A stretch of DNA of 64,000 bases from Linanthus parryae (GCA_023055425.1 JALGPY010000009.1:31663275-31727274); one strand, 5' to 3'. Shown: positions 32,498 to 45,177, numbered from the stretch's first letter. Numbers and translations are program-made. The notes: a model not told the origin generated them from the sequence alone.

Positions 32498-34989
32498 AGA
32501 TTTCGAGGAAGAGGAGAACTATATTATTGAAGACATGAAAATACCAGTGGGGTAAGCCAATTTTCCATACTCCAAAAGCAAACATGGAAGTACTATCAAA
32601 TAATCAAAACAAGGAAAACATAATAACATAATTACTCAATTACAAAAAAAAAAACTTTAAATAATAGGAAACAAAATACGGAGATATTTTTTTCAGAATA
32701 AAAAATACTGAGATATTAAACATTAAAACAAAATACTAATATCTCTAACAACATGAATCAAATCTCAAATTCAAACCCAATCAAGTCAAACGAAAACCAA
32801 AACCCCATTTCTGTCTTCCTCCTCTCGTCTAACACCAGACACCACCACCCTCACTTTCCTCTGAACCGAATCTGAGGAAGAAAAAAGTTCAAAACAAAAT
32901 TTCATGGAGAGAGATCTAACAACCGAGAAGAGAGAGGGAGGAGGTAGTGGTTCGCGCATGTCCTCCTCCTCCTTACCATTCTTTACTTCTCATCCTTCGC
33001 CCTTTCTCGTTTGTCCAAGTTTTCCCTTCAACCTTGGTCCAAATTGGATTTTTTTCTTTTCACTGTTTCTTTCCATTTTCTTTTTTATCCCGTTAATAAA
33101 ATCATTTAAAGTATAGTGTTTTTCTGCATTCCATAAAGAACATTAGTTCAACATCAAAGGATAATACAATAAAGGTACACCAGCCATACAATCATAGCTA
33201 ACAGTACTAACAATGCAACATCAACAAACTAAACCTAAAAACAACATAGGAATACCAAGAAACAAAGCCAGATGACCAGGAGAAGAAGCTGCAAACCCCT
33301 TCAACGCAAACTCCGGGAAAAAAAACATCACCTCAAAAGAAAAACAAACAAACATCATACCATGCAAAAAATTGACCAAACCACTAACCACACGATCTCC
33401 GAAGCTGGGATGCTAGAAAAAAGGAAGGGCACCAAACGCCATGGGACCAGTGGGTGACCGGAACTTGAAAGAGAGCCTGAGCTTTCTGGCCACACGAAAA
33501 AATCATAAGACAGCTAGCACGAGACATCACAAAGCCGTTTCTTGACCTGTATCCTTTGAGAAACCACTAGATTGTCAACATCCATCATGTTGAAATCCGT
33601 ATGCCCTGGGTCAGAAACGGGTTTAGGTTCGCGAAGCGATGCCATGTTTTTGGTCGGGTTAATGGGATGTTGCGGGTCGGGTTGCGAGATGGGTCGAGGC
33701 TCACTTCCTGGATGGCGTCACGGAGATAGGTTGATTTTGGAGTCGGATTTTCGATCAGGCTCACGAAGTGGACCGGAATATTAGCTAGATCTTCATCATT
33801 TGCACATGAAGAGAGTTGGGTACAATTGGATTACAGCACTGTAACATGGTCCGTGGAAACATGAGATTCAGCAAACTTGCTCATTCGGAACCCTTTCTTA
33901 CCCAAGAGGATTCGACGGAAGGTAGAATACTTGATTCGAAATGACCCTGTCTGATTCTCATGAGGCTGACAAGGTCGTCAAATTTGTCTCATATACCACG
34001 ATCTATCCAGGAAGACCACCTGATTAGCCCATCTATTAACGAGACCGAGCCCCTTCTGCTGGTTAGGAGCACAAGAGATACCCAAGGACTCGTTAACCTC
34101 TCTGCAGACATTTCTTATCTCCTTTGATGGCGGATCGAGGAAACTGAGACTGAGCAAATCCGATCTTGTGTAAAAGCGGACCTTCTCTGAAGATTTGCAA
34201 ACCCAGATGTGAAAGCACCCTGTTTTCTTTTCCGGTGGTGCTTCGGAGGGAAGATGGAACAATCACCTTCTCTTATTCTTGTAGTGATGCTTTGTGGGTA
34301 AGTAGCTAAACTGATAGATACTCATGATAATCAAGGGAACAAAAAGATGAAAAAGACATTGAAATTGCAGGAACAAATGAAAAACAACATAAACAAGCAC
34401 AAAGGGGAGACGAAAAGAAGACTAGCAAAGATAGATCCAATATATAGCCGAGTTGAATTGCATAAAAACAAACATATGCGATGAATAGAAGAAAGCAGAG
34501 GGTAAATAGGACTAGAAATACTACAAGAGTTTGAAGATGACCGGATCGAACTGGCAACAAAAGACGAAAAGAAAAGCAGAAATTCACAATAAACCGAATA
34601 CAGGATAGCAAAGATGAAAGGGGGAGAGAAAAGGACAGAACACAGGGCAACTCGACCCGGCCTGCGTAGCAATGATCAATATTTGATGACAGAACATACC
34701 GAAAGGGATATGAGCTTCTGTGAAAAGAGGAATGCGAGATTTCAATGGAGAAACACTAGGACAGTCAAACTCAACAAGAAACGAGTTAGAAACGGCTGGA
34801 TCTGAAGGATCTGAGCCCGATCAGGATGAAGATGGCGGTGGAGAACCTGCTGATGCGGTGGCAGCGGAAATAGACGCTACTACAAACACAAGGATAAGAC
34901 AGAAATAGGGTTCCTAAAGCATGGAGAGAGAAGAGAGAAATTTCTCTTCCTAAAGCACCGAACCCCTTTAATGAAAAAAATGCAAAATA
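32498..34989. other. Unassigned region, no credible gene
   Basis: Short frames on both strands, the longest about 115 codons at 34306-34672 (minus), are low-complexity (Ser, Phe and Leu-rich) with no recognisable domain. A minus-strand frame at 33978-34262 (WVCKSSEKVRFYTRSDLLSLSF) is not recognised. The stretch 32548-32580 resembles 36181-36218 downstream of the F-box gene. Confidence 0.4.
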
Positions 34990-34999
34990 TTGAAAGTAT
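34990..34999. repeat. LINE target-site duplication, left
   Basis: TTGAAAGTAT, repeated exactly at 35584-35593. Confidence 0.75.
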
Positions 35000-35583
35000 T
35001 TTTTTTGTCAAACAGAATTATATTAAAGAGCAACAAAATACAAAAAGCTAGCCCCTGCCAGCTTCCAGAGCTAGCAGGTTCTTAAACTTGTTGCTAACTA
35101 ACAGATTGCTACCCTCCCCATTACAATCTTTTACCCAATTTGCTATAAGGTCTGCAACTACATTAGCTTGTCTCTTGACCCACCGGATTTGCGGCTTATG
35201 TCTTGAAATCATGCTTCTGATGTCCTTCACCACTTCCATGAGCTCCCATCCAGCATTACTTTCAGAAACAACCAGATCACATAACATCTTGCAGTCTCCT
35301 TCAAAAAACATATTTCCAGCATTCTCCAAATTTTGAAGTAGAGCTTCTCTTAAGGTCAAGGCTTCAACCACAATAGCCGATCTGGAATAACTTTTCATCC
35401 ATCCAGAATCTATAAGATCACCTGCATGATCCCTCACAATCCAGCCTCCTGTCATTACACCATCTTTCCTGTTCCATGTGGCATCATAGTTACACTTTAG
35501 AAACCCATTAGGTGGAGCTTTCCGGATATTAGAGCGGTCTTCTGTTATGGAGGTGCTTCCACTAAGAGTATTGTTAATCCTCT
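35000..35583 (-). mobile_element. 5'-truncated LINE insertion (RNase H-like tail)
   Basis: 584 bp on the minus strand between exact 10-bp duplications, ending in an A-rich tail (minus-strand gacaaaaaaaa at 35009-35000). The frame inside, ending near 35048, has KAPPNGFLKCNYDATWNRKDG, then VVEALTLREAL, FEGDCKMLCDLV and QANVVADLIANW. These are the D, E, D and (A)D blocks of the RNase H-like C-terminal domain of plant LINEs. The 5' part (endonuclease, RT) was never inserted, the usual result of incomplete reverse transcription. The longer ORF call reaching 35725 runs into flanking DNA. Confidence 0.85.
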
Positions 35584-36289
35584 TTGAAAGTATAGTTAGT
35601 TCTAAAAAATGCATAGTTTTGGCATTTTTAATCACATAGGGGTAAAAATGCAATAAAACATTGTACTTGTGGACGGAAATATGGACAGAACACTCATGTG
35701 AAACATTGAGCAGATCACAAGTCAATTAAGTGAAACTTTTCAAACCACGGGTCGTATAGCAGAATCGGGCCCAAACGACATGTCACTTATGTGTAACTTA
35801 CCCAAAATAGTATGAAGAATAAGGGTATCAGTTTTTAACATCACATAAGAACATCACCTAGTTAAAAATTAACGTCCACACGTGACCATTTGCTGACAAA
35901 GGGATAGAAGGAAAGCCAAGTTGGTAAGTTAATACGTATTGTTGGGGAAACAGAGAAGAAATCATCTAGGTCTTCCTTGGGATCAGTCTACTATTTCAGT
36001 CGAGTTTTGCATTCATAATTCAAATGGATTTGCAGAATAAGAGACGAAACAGGACCAAATGTTACATCTAAACTAGGCAGCATAGTAATTAATCTGTGCG
36101 ATTAACTGATTAACTGTATGATAATACAAGTTCATGGCTCATACACCAAACCTTAACCGTGAAATCAAACACATAACAATGGGGTAAGCCAGCAACAATT
36201 TTACATACTCGAAAAGCATCGAAAAGCATCATAGTGCTTGCTAAAATACAATAAACAAAAAAAGGATTTCATCGCCATGTCTGGCACCA
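35584..36289. other. Flank and 3' region of the F-box gene
   Basis: 35584-35593 is the right LINE duplication. No gene in the rest. The presumptive 3' UTR of the F-box gene lies just left of 36290; no clear poly(A) signal was fixed. Confidence 0.4.
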
Positions 36290-37471
36290 TCAGACAGGGG
36301 ATAGGCTTTCAAAGAACGGGTAAGCCCTGCGAATGTCTAAAAGTCCATGGCTCGGATTGCCATCAAGCAAATCAAGAAGCACCATCCCGTTCTTGCTATG
36401 AACATTATAGGAAATCAATCTTCTGCCAATTCGCGACACTAGTGATAAATCATCACTTTCGCTTTCCTTGCAGATTATCAGCACACGAAACCCATAAGTC
36501 TTGAGGTTTGCTTCTAAACCAGGAACAACTGACATAAGGGGCCTGAGATTGACTGTGTACTTAGCCACCCAACTGCAGTAGTCCATGCCCATCTCAAGAA
36601 CTCTGAAACCTAGTGGACAGCGCTTACGATTTTGAATCAGAAACAAACGGCCATCGCAAACACCAAAAAACATAATTTTATCACTCGCGAGAATTCTAGG
36701 ATATTCCGGCAACTTGATTCCTGTCAGCTTCTTTGAGTAAGGGTCAAAGCAAATGTGATAACCTTGTTGGCTGATCCAATGGATTGCACCATTCCAAAAA
36801 GCTTGATGCTTATATATCATACCCCACATACCTGGTACATCTAACTTCAGGCGCTGCTCCCACGATGCAAACTCTGAATTAAAGAGATCAATCTCAAGAG
36901 ATCCAGTAGTATGATGAAACTGAAAACGACATACTACAACGTAGTAGTGAGGTGACATTGTAGGATCATAGCACAAACATTCCATAAACACTTCGCTCTT
37001 TATATGATGGTTCCAGTTGACGCAATTATGGTAAGGTAATAATCTATAGCTTTGGGTGGTAGGATTACAAACAACGTAATGAGTACCATCTCTGTAGAAC
37101 GAGCACATAATTAACCCGTGACAGGAGCTTGAAATTAAAATCCTGCTTGGGTTGTCATGGAGTTCATCAAGGAAGGAAAGGTTTGGATGACTTGAAGAGC
37201 CAGTGCGTGACAAGAAAAACAACTCTCGATTGGACGTATACACAGCAGAGCCAAACAATTTTGAGTTACGTTGGGTGTGTTTCAAAGAGAAGTTTGAATC
37301 AGAGATAATATTGCGCCAATGCTTGCAGACACACTTAAACCTCATGAGAGATTTCGCTGGCACACGTAAGAGAATCTCAGTTAAGAGATCTACATTGTTC
37401 ATAACTTTATCAGCTACTTTCCATCCTCTAGAACTAGTAGTGGCCATATCAATCTTCGCTTTCTTGCCCAT
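36290..37471 (-). CDS. F-box protein with F-box-associated (FBA-type) region
   Basis: 393 residues, one uninterrupted exon. The F-box is at residues about 24-64: VDLLTEILLRVPAKSLMRFKCVCKHWRNIISD, with the LP/VP, L.R...V.K.W core. It should bind a SKP1-like subunit of an SCF ubiquitin ligase. The C-terminal 300 residues resemble the F-box-associated interaction region of plant F-box proteins: SSCHGLIMC near 113, VVCNPTTQSYRLLP near 131, a W..GAIHW block near 232, and an L....CDGRL block near 270. They would select a substrate, which cannot be deduced. MGKK is taken as the start because a good intron acceptor (tctcttag) lies 14 bp upstream. This is the only clear host gene in the window, within about 4 kb free of LTR elements. 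Confidence 0.88.
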   Translation of the reverse strand: MGKKAKIDMATTSSRGWKVADKVMNNVDLLTEILLRVPAKSLMRFKCVCKHWRNIISDSNFSLKHTQRNSKLFGSAVYTSNRELFFLSRTGSSSHPNLSFLDELHDNPSRILISSSCHGLIMCSFYRDGTHYVVCNPTTQSYRLLPYHNCVNWNHHIKSEVFMECLCYDPTMSPHYYVVVCRFQFHHTTGSLEIDLFNSEFASWEQRLKLDVPGMWGMIYKHQAFWNGAIHWISQQGYHICFDPYSKKLTGIKLPEYPRILASDKIMFFGVCDGRLFLIQNRKRCPLGFRVLEMGMDYCSWVAKYTVNLRPLMSVVPGLEANLKTYGFRVLIICKESESDDLSLVSRIGRRLISYNVHSKNGMVLLDLLDGNPSHGLLDIRRAYPFFESLSPV

Positions 37472-37483
37472 TTTCTATTTCAC

Positions 37484-39007
37484 CTAAGAGAAAAGACCAA
37501 TTAGAAAAGTAAGAGACATAGTTCAGGCCTCATGCCAAAAATAAGAATTTCCACGAATGGCAAAATCTGTGTTTGACATATTTACCGGGTTCTCTCAGAT
37601 TGGGCATAAGACCCTCATTCTTTACACTACCAAGTATATGTAAGTAAGCACTATTATTCAGAAGTAGAAGTGGGGATTCATATGATGGAAAATCCGATAT
37701 AGCCAGTAGCATACTAAAATTGAAGAAAAAAGTAATTTATAAAAGAACAGAGGATTAAGAAGTGACCGACCTGTGTTCGGTAGTGAGTCTCACAGGAAAC
37801 AGATCCGACTATCCAAAGCAATTCGAGGATGTTGATATCCCCCAATCAAACTTGGAAGCCTTGTGACAGTTGCTTCTATGGTTTCGTGGGTTTTCCAGAG
37901 AAATGGACTTTGTTTTTTGTTGTCATCTCTTTTCAAAGTGCTTACTTCTTTGTTTCGTTTGGTGTTATATACAGGATGTTCATCAGTCCATGGAAAGCCA
38001 AAGATCATGGTGATTAATGTCACAGGTAGAGACTGTTGGTATTCCGAGAAAGAAAAGCAGATTTTGATTGTTAATCCTTAGGACCAAGATAAATGAGTAC
38101 ACCCACTCTTTGAATTACCAACTAATGTTGCTACAAAATCACACAAATTAGTATACGCAAAGGCATTTCAAGAGTCCCTCCTCAGGGAGAGACCGGCTAA
38201 CATTGTGCCATTCAATCGAGAAAATTTGCAGTGCTCCAAAAGAGCATCGCGTAATGAACTGATAAATGTACGAAACTTATAGTACTTGAAGCCTTATAAC
38301 TTAGCTATTAAAGAGGCTAAGTGTTATGGTTGTGATGGCTCTCGGACTTGTGATTTGAAGAGTGAGAGATTGAATCATGTTCTCCACAAAAAAAGATTGC
38401 ACAAATTTGAAACATGAAATTCACATACAAACGTAAAAGGTATATTATATGGCATGATATATATTTTTTCTTTACAAATAAACATAAAGTCAATTCTCGA
38501 GAATACATAATAACATCATAATACTAACATGATCGGTTCAGAAACAACCTAACCATACATAGTAATACTACCTAACGTAACAGGGGTACATAAATGATGA
38601 AGTTGTTGAGAGGGCTCATCTGATCCATAGGTTGGTCAAATACAATGTTGAAGCTGTTGTTCATAGTGAATCAATTAGAATAACCCTGCAGTACCCCATT
38701 ACCCGACAGAGTGAATCAAACTAGACAATTTCATATTTGTAGTTTTGATTAATCAAATAATAAGGATACTAACATATTTCAATCAAACAACCCCCACAGT
38801 ACCCATTATCCACTGATAAAACATTGCCTAATTCTTACTTGAATTGAACAAACCCACAAATTTTTTCCTTCCACCCAGTCCTGCTTCCACCAATATGTCA
38901 AAAAATTGCCTAACTAATGAATGTGCAATTTCAGAAATCATCAAAAGAAGAAGACGAATGAATGAATGAAGATGAAATTTTGGCTTAGGGTTTAAAGATA
39001 TTCGAAC
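37484..39007 (-). other. Possible 5'-UTR intron of the F-box gene
   Basis: On the minus strand a donor-like CAG/GTTCG lies at 39008/39007 and an acceptor-like TTTTCTCTTAG at 37484, just upstream of the start codon. The sequence between has no ORF with a known domain. A GC-rich stretch at 39008-39190 would be the first, untranslated exon. Inferred from splice-site patterns only; more than one intron is possible. Confidence 0.35.
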
Positions 39008-39280
39008 CTGGTTTTGGAATCAAGAGGAAATTTTGAGTTTGGCCATACGAAATCCAGTGGCGCCGACGGTCAGTGAATCGCAGAAGCAGAGCCCAGCGGC
39101 GGAGCCTCACCTCGCCTCGCCGTCGGAAGCCTGAACCCTCACAGAGTCGCACTCGCAGGAAGTCCGTCTCTAAAAGAACAAGGAGAGAGAGAGAGCGTCG
39201 ATCTGCCTATTTTTTATTTCTTGTAAAGATAAGAGAGGAAGTGTTAAAGAATTTAAAAATTTATGAAATATGGCAGCTAG

Positions 39281-39345
39281 GGTGGTTTCTCAAGTGGTAG
39301 AACGTTGGAAGTCCCGGATTCGAATCCGGTTGACGACAAAGCAAT
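39281..39345 (+). repeat. SINE-like tRNA-derived segment
   Basis: A-box-like tggtttctcaagtggtag followed by the B-box-like ggattcgaatcc 35 bp later. That spacing is too short for a normal tRNA gene, and the ends do not pair as an acceptor stem. It sits upstream of the presumed F-box transcription start. Confidence 0.4.
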
Positions 39346-39725
39346 TGCTCAAAAAAGAAAAATGAAATATGTGATCCCGCATTTTTTTTAGTGTTTGTCA
39401 ATTAAGGAATATAATATTATCTCATATCATATAATGCATTGTATATGATCATTATAAATCATCCGAGTATTTTTTTTGTAAAAGACAAAAACCACCCTCT
39501 ATTTATGGGAAAAATACATTTTGCCCCCGGATTTATGAGGAAAATACCTTTTTCACCCCTGTCAGAGTTAAACATTAACACTACACTAACCCCTTACAAT
39601 TCACGAAATGACAAAAATACCCCTTACAATTCACGAAATGACCTCACTATAAACCCCTTTCTTTTCTTGTCCTCTTCATTCCTAACCCTAACCACCTTAT
39701 CTCTTCCTTCCCCACCTCTCTCTCT

Positions 39726-40247
39726 CTATCTCCACCACTGTTGTCTTAATTGTTCTTCCGCCATTTCAATCCTCTCAGCATTCTTGACCAAACAGAGCCT
39801 AATCCGACCATCGTCTTGCTCGGCTTGGAAGAAGGAGCCGTAGGAAGAGACGATGACGGCTTCGATGACCAGCCTTCCATTTTCACGGTGGGGCATCACT
39901 TTGGCGCCGTCGGAGCCACTGGTTGAAGTCAGGGGAGGATAGAAACTCGATTTCTTGGTGAAATCTCTCGATTTGGGTCTCTGGGTCGTACTCAGAATCC
40001 CTCTCTTACTCAGAGACGAAGTAGAGGTGGACGCCGGTGGAAGTGGCGGAGGAAGATGAACGGTAATCGTAGGGGACGTCGCCACCAATTTCACCGGCGA
40101 CCTCTGGAAGAGAATGACGAGTATTCGTCGGGGACGACGGCGGAGGAGTAACCGCCAGCTCCGATTTCGCCCAGATCCGCAACCGCCGCAACCATCATCG
40201 TCGGGTTTGCTCTTGTCCGGGCTCGGCGTCGTCCTCCAACCCACCAC
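39726..40247 (-). pseudogene. Captured FANTASTIC FOUR-like (FAF) gene fragment
   Basis: A 173-residue minus-strand frame. Residues about 93-155 contain SRDF..., FYPPLTSTSGSDG, PHRENGRLVIEAV and SFFQAEQDDGRIRLCL. This matches what I know of the plant FAF domain, which typically has a PPP..S segment, REDGRLVL..V, and A.R.DGRLRL. A neighbouring frame (40191-40006) carries SSSSATSTGV, like the Ser-rich stretches of FAF proteins, so the fragment is frame-shifted. It lies wholly inside the outer MULE arm. FAF proteins act in shoot-meristem regulation; this copy is probably not functional, though antisense or chimeric transcripts are possible. Confidence 0.55.
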
Positions 40248-40482
40248 CGCAATCTCATCCTCTCTTCTATGTCGTTAGATCTGAGGGTGATTGGTGGGTC
40301 TTTTCTTCTTCGTCTCCCTCCTCTTCACTGTTTAGAACTGATTAGGATTGGTGGGTATGTTTGTAGTTTCAGAGGCTATGGTGGTTTAAGGAGATAGCTG
40401 GTTTGCAGTTGGGGTTTGTGGTGTTTAGGTGGCTATGGCAGTGGCTATGGGGGAGTTTCAGGTTGCTGTTTACAGGTTGGAT

Positions 40483-42507
40483 TCAGGTAAATATGGATTT
40501 GTGTATCTTATGAAGAAACAAGTCAGAATCCTTTGATTTGTTCAAAGAATTCAGGAATGAAGTAGAGAACCAACTTGGCAAAAGTATTTAGACTCTACGA
40601 TTGGATCATAGAGGAAAGTACTTGAGCCAAGAGTTTGACAAGAATCCATGGGAGTGTTGGATATGATCCAAAACTCGCTCCACCTAGCACGCCACATGGG
40701 TTTGGCGTGTATAAGAGGAGATTTCGAACCTTGTAGGACACGGTTCGGTCCATGATGAGTCAAACAAGAACTTCCTGTTTACTTTTGGGGCTATGTTCTA
40801 ATTACAGCAAATTTCGCCCTTAACCTTGTTCCATCAAAAACGGAATATGAATAACGCCATATCAGATATGGGCTAGGAAGTGTCCGAGTATGTCATTCAT
40901 AAAGATTTGGGTTATGACGTTTATGTAAAAGAGTTTACAAAACAAACTTGAACCCATGTCGGATAAATGTTTTGTGGAATATTCTGAAAAGGATATTATT
41001 TCTACAGCCTAATCGAGAACAAAACTGTTTGTTTCTCGAACCACAGTGTTTCTAGGTAGAGATAGTCTCTAAGAAAACAGTGGGAGGACAGTAGAACTTG
41101 AAGAAGTTAAAGAACCACAACAAAACATTGATCCTTTTGATGGAACATGAGCAGGATCACAAGGTGTTGTGGAGCAACCTACTCAGATAACACAAGAACC
41201 TCATATGTCAGGAAGGATATATCGAGGGACTAGAGAAATAAGGATTTCTCATAACCCACGATATATTGCTCATCAAGATGAGCCTACAACCTATGAGAGG
41301 GCCACGTGTGGGCCATACTCTCAGAAATGGCTAGGAGCCATTGGATACAAAATGGAATCCATGTATACCAACAAAGTATGGACTTTGGTGGAACCAGCTA
41401 AAAGGTGCAAGTGGGTTATGAGGAAAACCAACATGGATGGTAATATGATTACCTTTAAGGGACAACTGGTTGTGTAAGGATTTCCTGTGAGCTCATAGTA
41501 TAGACTATGACGAAATCTTTGCTAGTTGTGATGCTTAAATCCATTCGCATCTTGCTTGTAGCAATCTATTGATAGATAGGATGAAGCTTCTAGGAGTTGG
41601 AATCTTCAAATTGATGATGTAATCAAAGGAGTTTGGTTCCATCAAAATTGAAGATGATACTTGTGTTTACAAGAAGGTTAGTGGGAGCACTGTTATTTTT
41701 CTGGTCTTGTATGTGGAGACATACTTAATCATTGGGAATGTTGCCCCTACTTGGCAGTCTTACGTAGATTGACTAGGGAGTTGACTTTCTAATGGTAGAC
41801 TTAAGCGAAGCAACTTGTTAAGATCTATTGAGGTAGATCAAGATGGTTGTATAGCTTAGGTCATAGTACATAAATTGACAAAGGTGTTGAAATGGTTCAA
41901 CAAGAAAAGAATATTGATTCTTACCTATGTCACATGGAATTGGTCTTTTGAAGACTAGTTGTCTTTCCAATTAGATTGGGAATGGACCGTATGAATTAGA
42001 TTCACGAGATACGCCATGGAATGTACTAGACCAGATGTGTCATAAGGCATGACACAAATATACCAGTCAAATCCGGGTGAGAGTCACTGGATAAATTATC
42101 AAGATTATCCTTTAGTACTTGAGAAGCACTAAGGATGAATTTTTGATAAATGGAGGATAGGAAGAGTTTACTGTAAGGGGTTACAGTGATGCGAACTTCA
42201 AATCTAACAAAAATGATTTCAGATTATAAAGTCGAGTTTTGTGTTTTGCCCTAGTGGGAGCGACTGTGAGCTGGAAAGGTTCCAGGCAAGATTCAGTCAC
42301 TGATTCTAACATAAAAGACTGAGTAAATTACTGCATGAGATGCACTTACTCAGAATATTCAATCTCAATCAAATTGTTGAGAGAGGAGATGTGAATATTT
42401 GCAAGGTACCAACAGATGTCTCGCCCCTACGCAGCGAAAGCGTGGAGGGCCGCGCTAGATCAATAGGCATATGATGCAGGAGATTGACTCTAGTGCAAGT
42501 GGGAGAT
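40483..42507 (+). pseudogene. Copia-3 pol 3' half, upstream duplicate
   Basis: It begins mid-integrase (GKYGFVYLMK, matching the SRYGFVYLMK block of Copia-1). It contains remnants of the connection region (41169-41477, with EPTTYERATCGPYSQKWLGA and MESMYTNKVWTLVEP) and runs through RT and RNase H debris to the polypurine tract. It shares the same stops and shifts as 49042-51067, at about 99% identity. Confidence 0.88.
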
Positions 42508-44073
42508 TGTTGGAATTGTGCCCTAGAGGCAATCAATTAATTGTGACATTTATGGATTTACGATTCATTATGTTATCGATATGGAGATATGTTAACATGA
42601 ATGAAGTCCTTAGAATATAAGTGTTATATTCTTAAATATCCCTAGTCGATTATAATGATTAATAGGACAATCATCTATAGACTAGTATGGGGTTGGATTG
42701 ATATGGAGATATCATGATCTAACACATGGGTATGCATTAGGAGTAATGGCAAACTGGATTGACCCATCTCCGAGAAGGCTACATACACGTTATGTTAAGT
42801 CACAAGCGCTTCTCGCGGTGCAATGGTATTGTCATCCTTAGACTTGAAGTCACTAGATTATCTAGTTGTGGATTATTGTGATCTTGGTAGCGTTAAACGC
42901 TACACCGTAACTGGGTAGTTATAAAGGCGTGTACTGGATACAATAAGAAGCAAGCTTAGAGATCGTAGTGGACGTAGATAGAATTTGTCCCTCCCACATA
43001 ACGGGAGCAAATATCCTAGGCCACTCCAGGGATAGTGCTTATAAAATGTCTGGCCAGACTCAAATAAATCAATATGGGATATTGATGTTATTTGCACGAA
43101 TAAGGCTATTCCCAGGATCGAGAAACTATGGATTGGATATACGAGTGTGACTTGTATGTCTCGTGTCCAATCCGGATATTGGGACAAAGGGATGAGACAA
43201 TTACTTGCACAAGGTTCGTCATGATGACTATTCTATTTGTTGGCTAGAATGGATGTCTTGCTAGAGGCCGCTCCATATTAGTAAATTGTTACTACCAACT
43301 AAATAGAACCTATGGGGTCACACGCCATATAGGGGTGAACTAGACTTGGGAATTAACTAATTAATATGATTAATTAATTAGAAGGATCAAATCGCAACAA
43401 CTTGCTAACTTAGTAGGACTAATATGCAAGTTGGCCTAATTCATGTAGAGACATGATTAGGATTTTCGAAGGTGGCCTAATTCATGTAGAGACATGATTA
43501 GGATTAATTTGCAAATAGAACTAATCCATGTATTGACATGAGACGGACTATTTTTGCAAAAAGGGACTAATCCGAACTTGAGTAGGATTAGGAGAGGGGT
43601 TCTTTATGTAGTAGGACAAAGGAGTTGTTGGACTATATAAAGAAAACTCCTAGCTTATTTTTCTCTATATATACAACACACATCTATATGATAGAAAAGG
43701 AGAGAAAAAAGCAAGGAGAGAGCACGTCCCAAAAAGAGGGCCGAACCCCTTTATGGGACCGCCCCTACCCGTCGGCCAAAAGGAGGTGGCGGCCCACCTT
43801 TGGCACTCCATTGTTGGCGATTCCTTCTTCCTCTTCCTCTTTCCGGGCTAGCACCAAGGATTAGAAGATCTAGATCTCACCTCTAGGCGTGGATCAACCG
43901 TAGAGACGTGACACTATTCGCGTTTGAAGTCATTAAAGGAGAACCCTAAGGTGTGTTTATGATTTCTAACCCTTACCATCGTTATGCCTCTTGACTTGTG
44001 ATTCTTGGAGGGTTTTGCATGGTTTTATGTTTGTTTATGCTTCCGTTGCGCATCCATGAATCAAAACCCCACA
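42508..44073 (+). repeat. Copia-3 LTR, internal/shared
   Basis: 1566 bp, TGTTGGAATTGTGCCC...AAACCCCACA, followed by a good primer site, so it serves as 3' LTR for the left half-element and 5' LTR for the right one. About 20 differences from 51068-52633 (roughly 98.7% identity). TATATAAA at 43634-43641. Confidence 0.92.
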
Positions 44074-44074
44074 G

Positions 44075-44087
44075 TGGTATCAGAGCC
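44075..44087 (+). other. Copia-3 primer-binding site
   Basis: TGGTATCAGAGCC, one base after the LTR, followed by acaggtcgtagagcata as in Copia-1. Confidence 0.88.
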
Positions 44088-45177
44088 ACAGGTCGTAGAG
44101 CATAAACGTGGTTTATGTGTTACGTTTTACTTGTTTTACACCTTAATTTGATTGTTTATCGCGTACAACTAGACAAATCAAGCATGGGATGCAATTTGTC
44201 AATAATTAATCATAACAAGATCCAATTTTTGCATTTGATGCATGAATTGGTGAGTTTGAGAAATTTTAGGATCTTAGATCTAGGTTTTGGGCATCCTTGG
44301 GGAAGAAGGAGTTCTTCCAAAACAAGGAAACAACCAAACTTGGGCACCAAGAAAGGGAGTTGTTTTGGAAACAACTCCCATAAGGAGGTTCGGCCCCCCT
44401 ACGGACCGCCCCCCCTTTCTTGCCGCCCAAGCTTGGCCGCCCTAGGGGCCGGGCGGCCCTAACCCGCGGCCTAGGCTTGTGGGTTTTGGGCCGGGCCGGC
44501 CCTAGGGCCTTGTGGTTCATCTTGATTGGGCCCGAGCAATTTGATTGTTGGGCCCATGGACCGTTTTAACCCTAGAAATCCTAAAATCAATTAAAATTGA
44601 CCAAGCGCGTTAAAATTGGATTCTAACTGTTTATGTGCAAATCGCATGGTGATTGGATATGGCCTTAGGATGTGGTTTGATGTGGATGTTTAATTTTGTG
44701 GTTTGGTTTTACGGCCTGCGAGCTGATCAATTAATTGTAATAAGGGTAAAAGACAAAAACCACCCCTTGAGTATGGGGTATATACAAAAAAACCCCTCGT
44801 GTTCGGGGATATACAAAGACCACCCTTGTCAGTTAACGGTTACTAACGGCGACTAACGGAGGGGCAAAAAGACAAGTGTACCCTCACCATCAAGAAAAAA
44901 TACACTGCTATAAAAACATTTCTTCTCCTCATCCCTCATTTCTAACCTAGCAGCCCCTCATCTCTCTCTCCTCCTTCTCCTCTTCCAAACCCAGATCTAA
45001 CAGCACCACTACCATCACCGCACCCTCCTGCTCCCTCTCACCATCGGAACCCTACCCAACCACCAACGCCTGCCACACTGCTGCTAGATCGATATGCTTC
45101 CGACGACCAAAACACCGCCCTAAAGTCCCAGATCGAACTGATTCCAGCGACCTCCCAAGTCCAAAACTAGAGAGGTG

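Noticed and set aside
33978..34672. Minus-strand frames as a host gene
   Set aside because: Several short frames of biased composition without start context, domain or splice pattern; cannot be supported.
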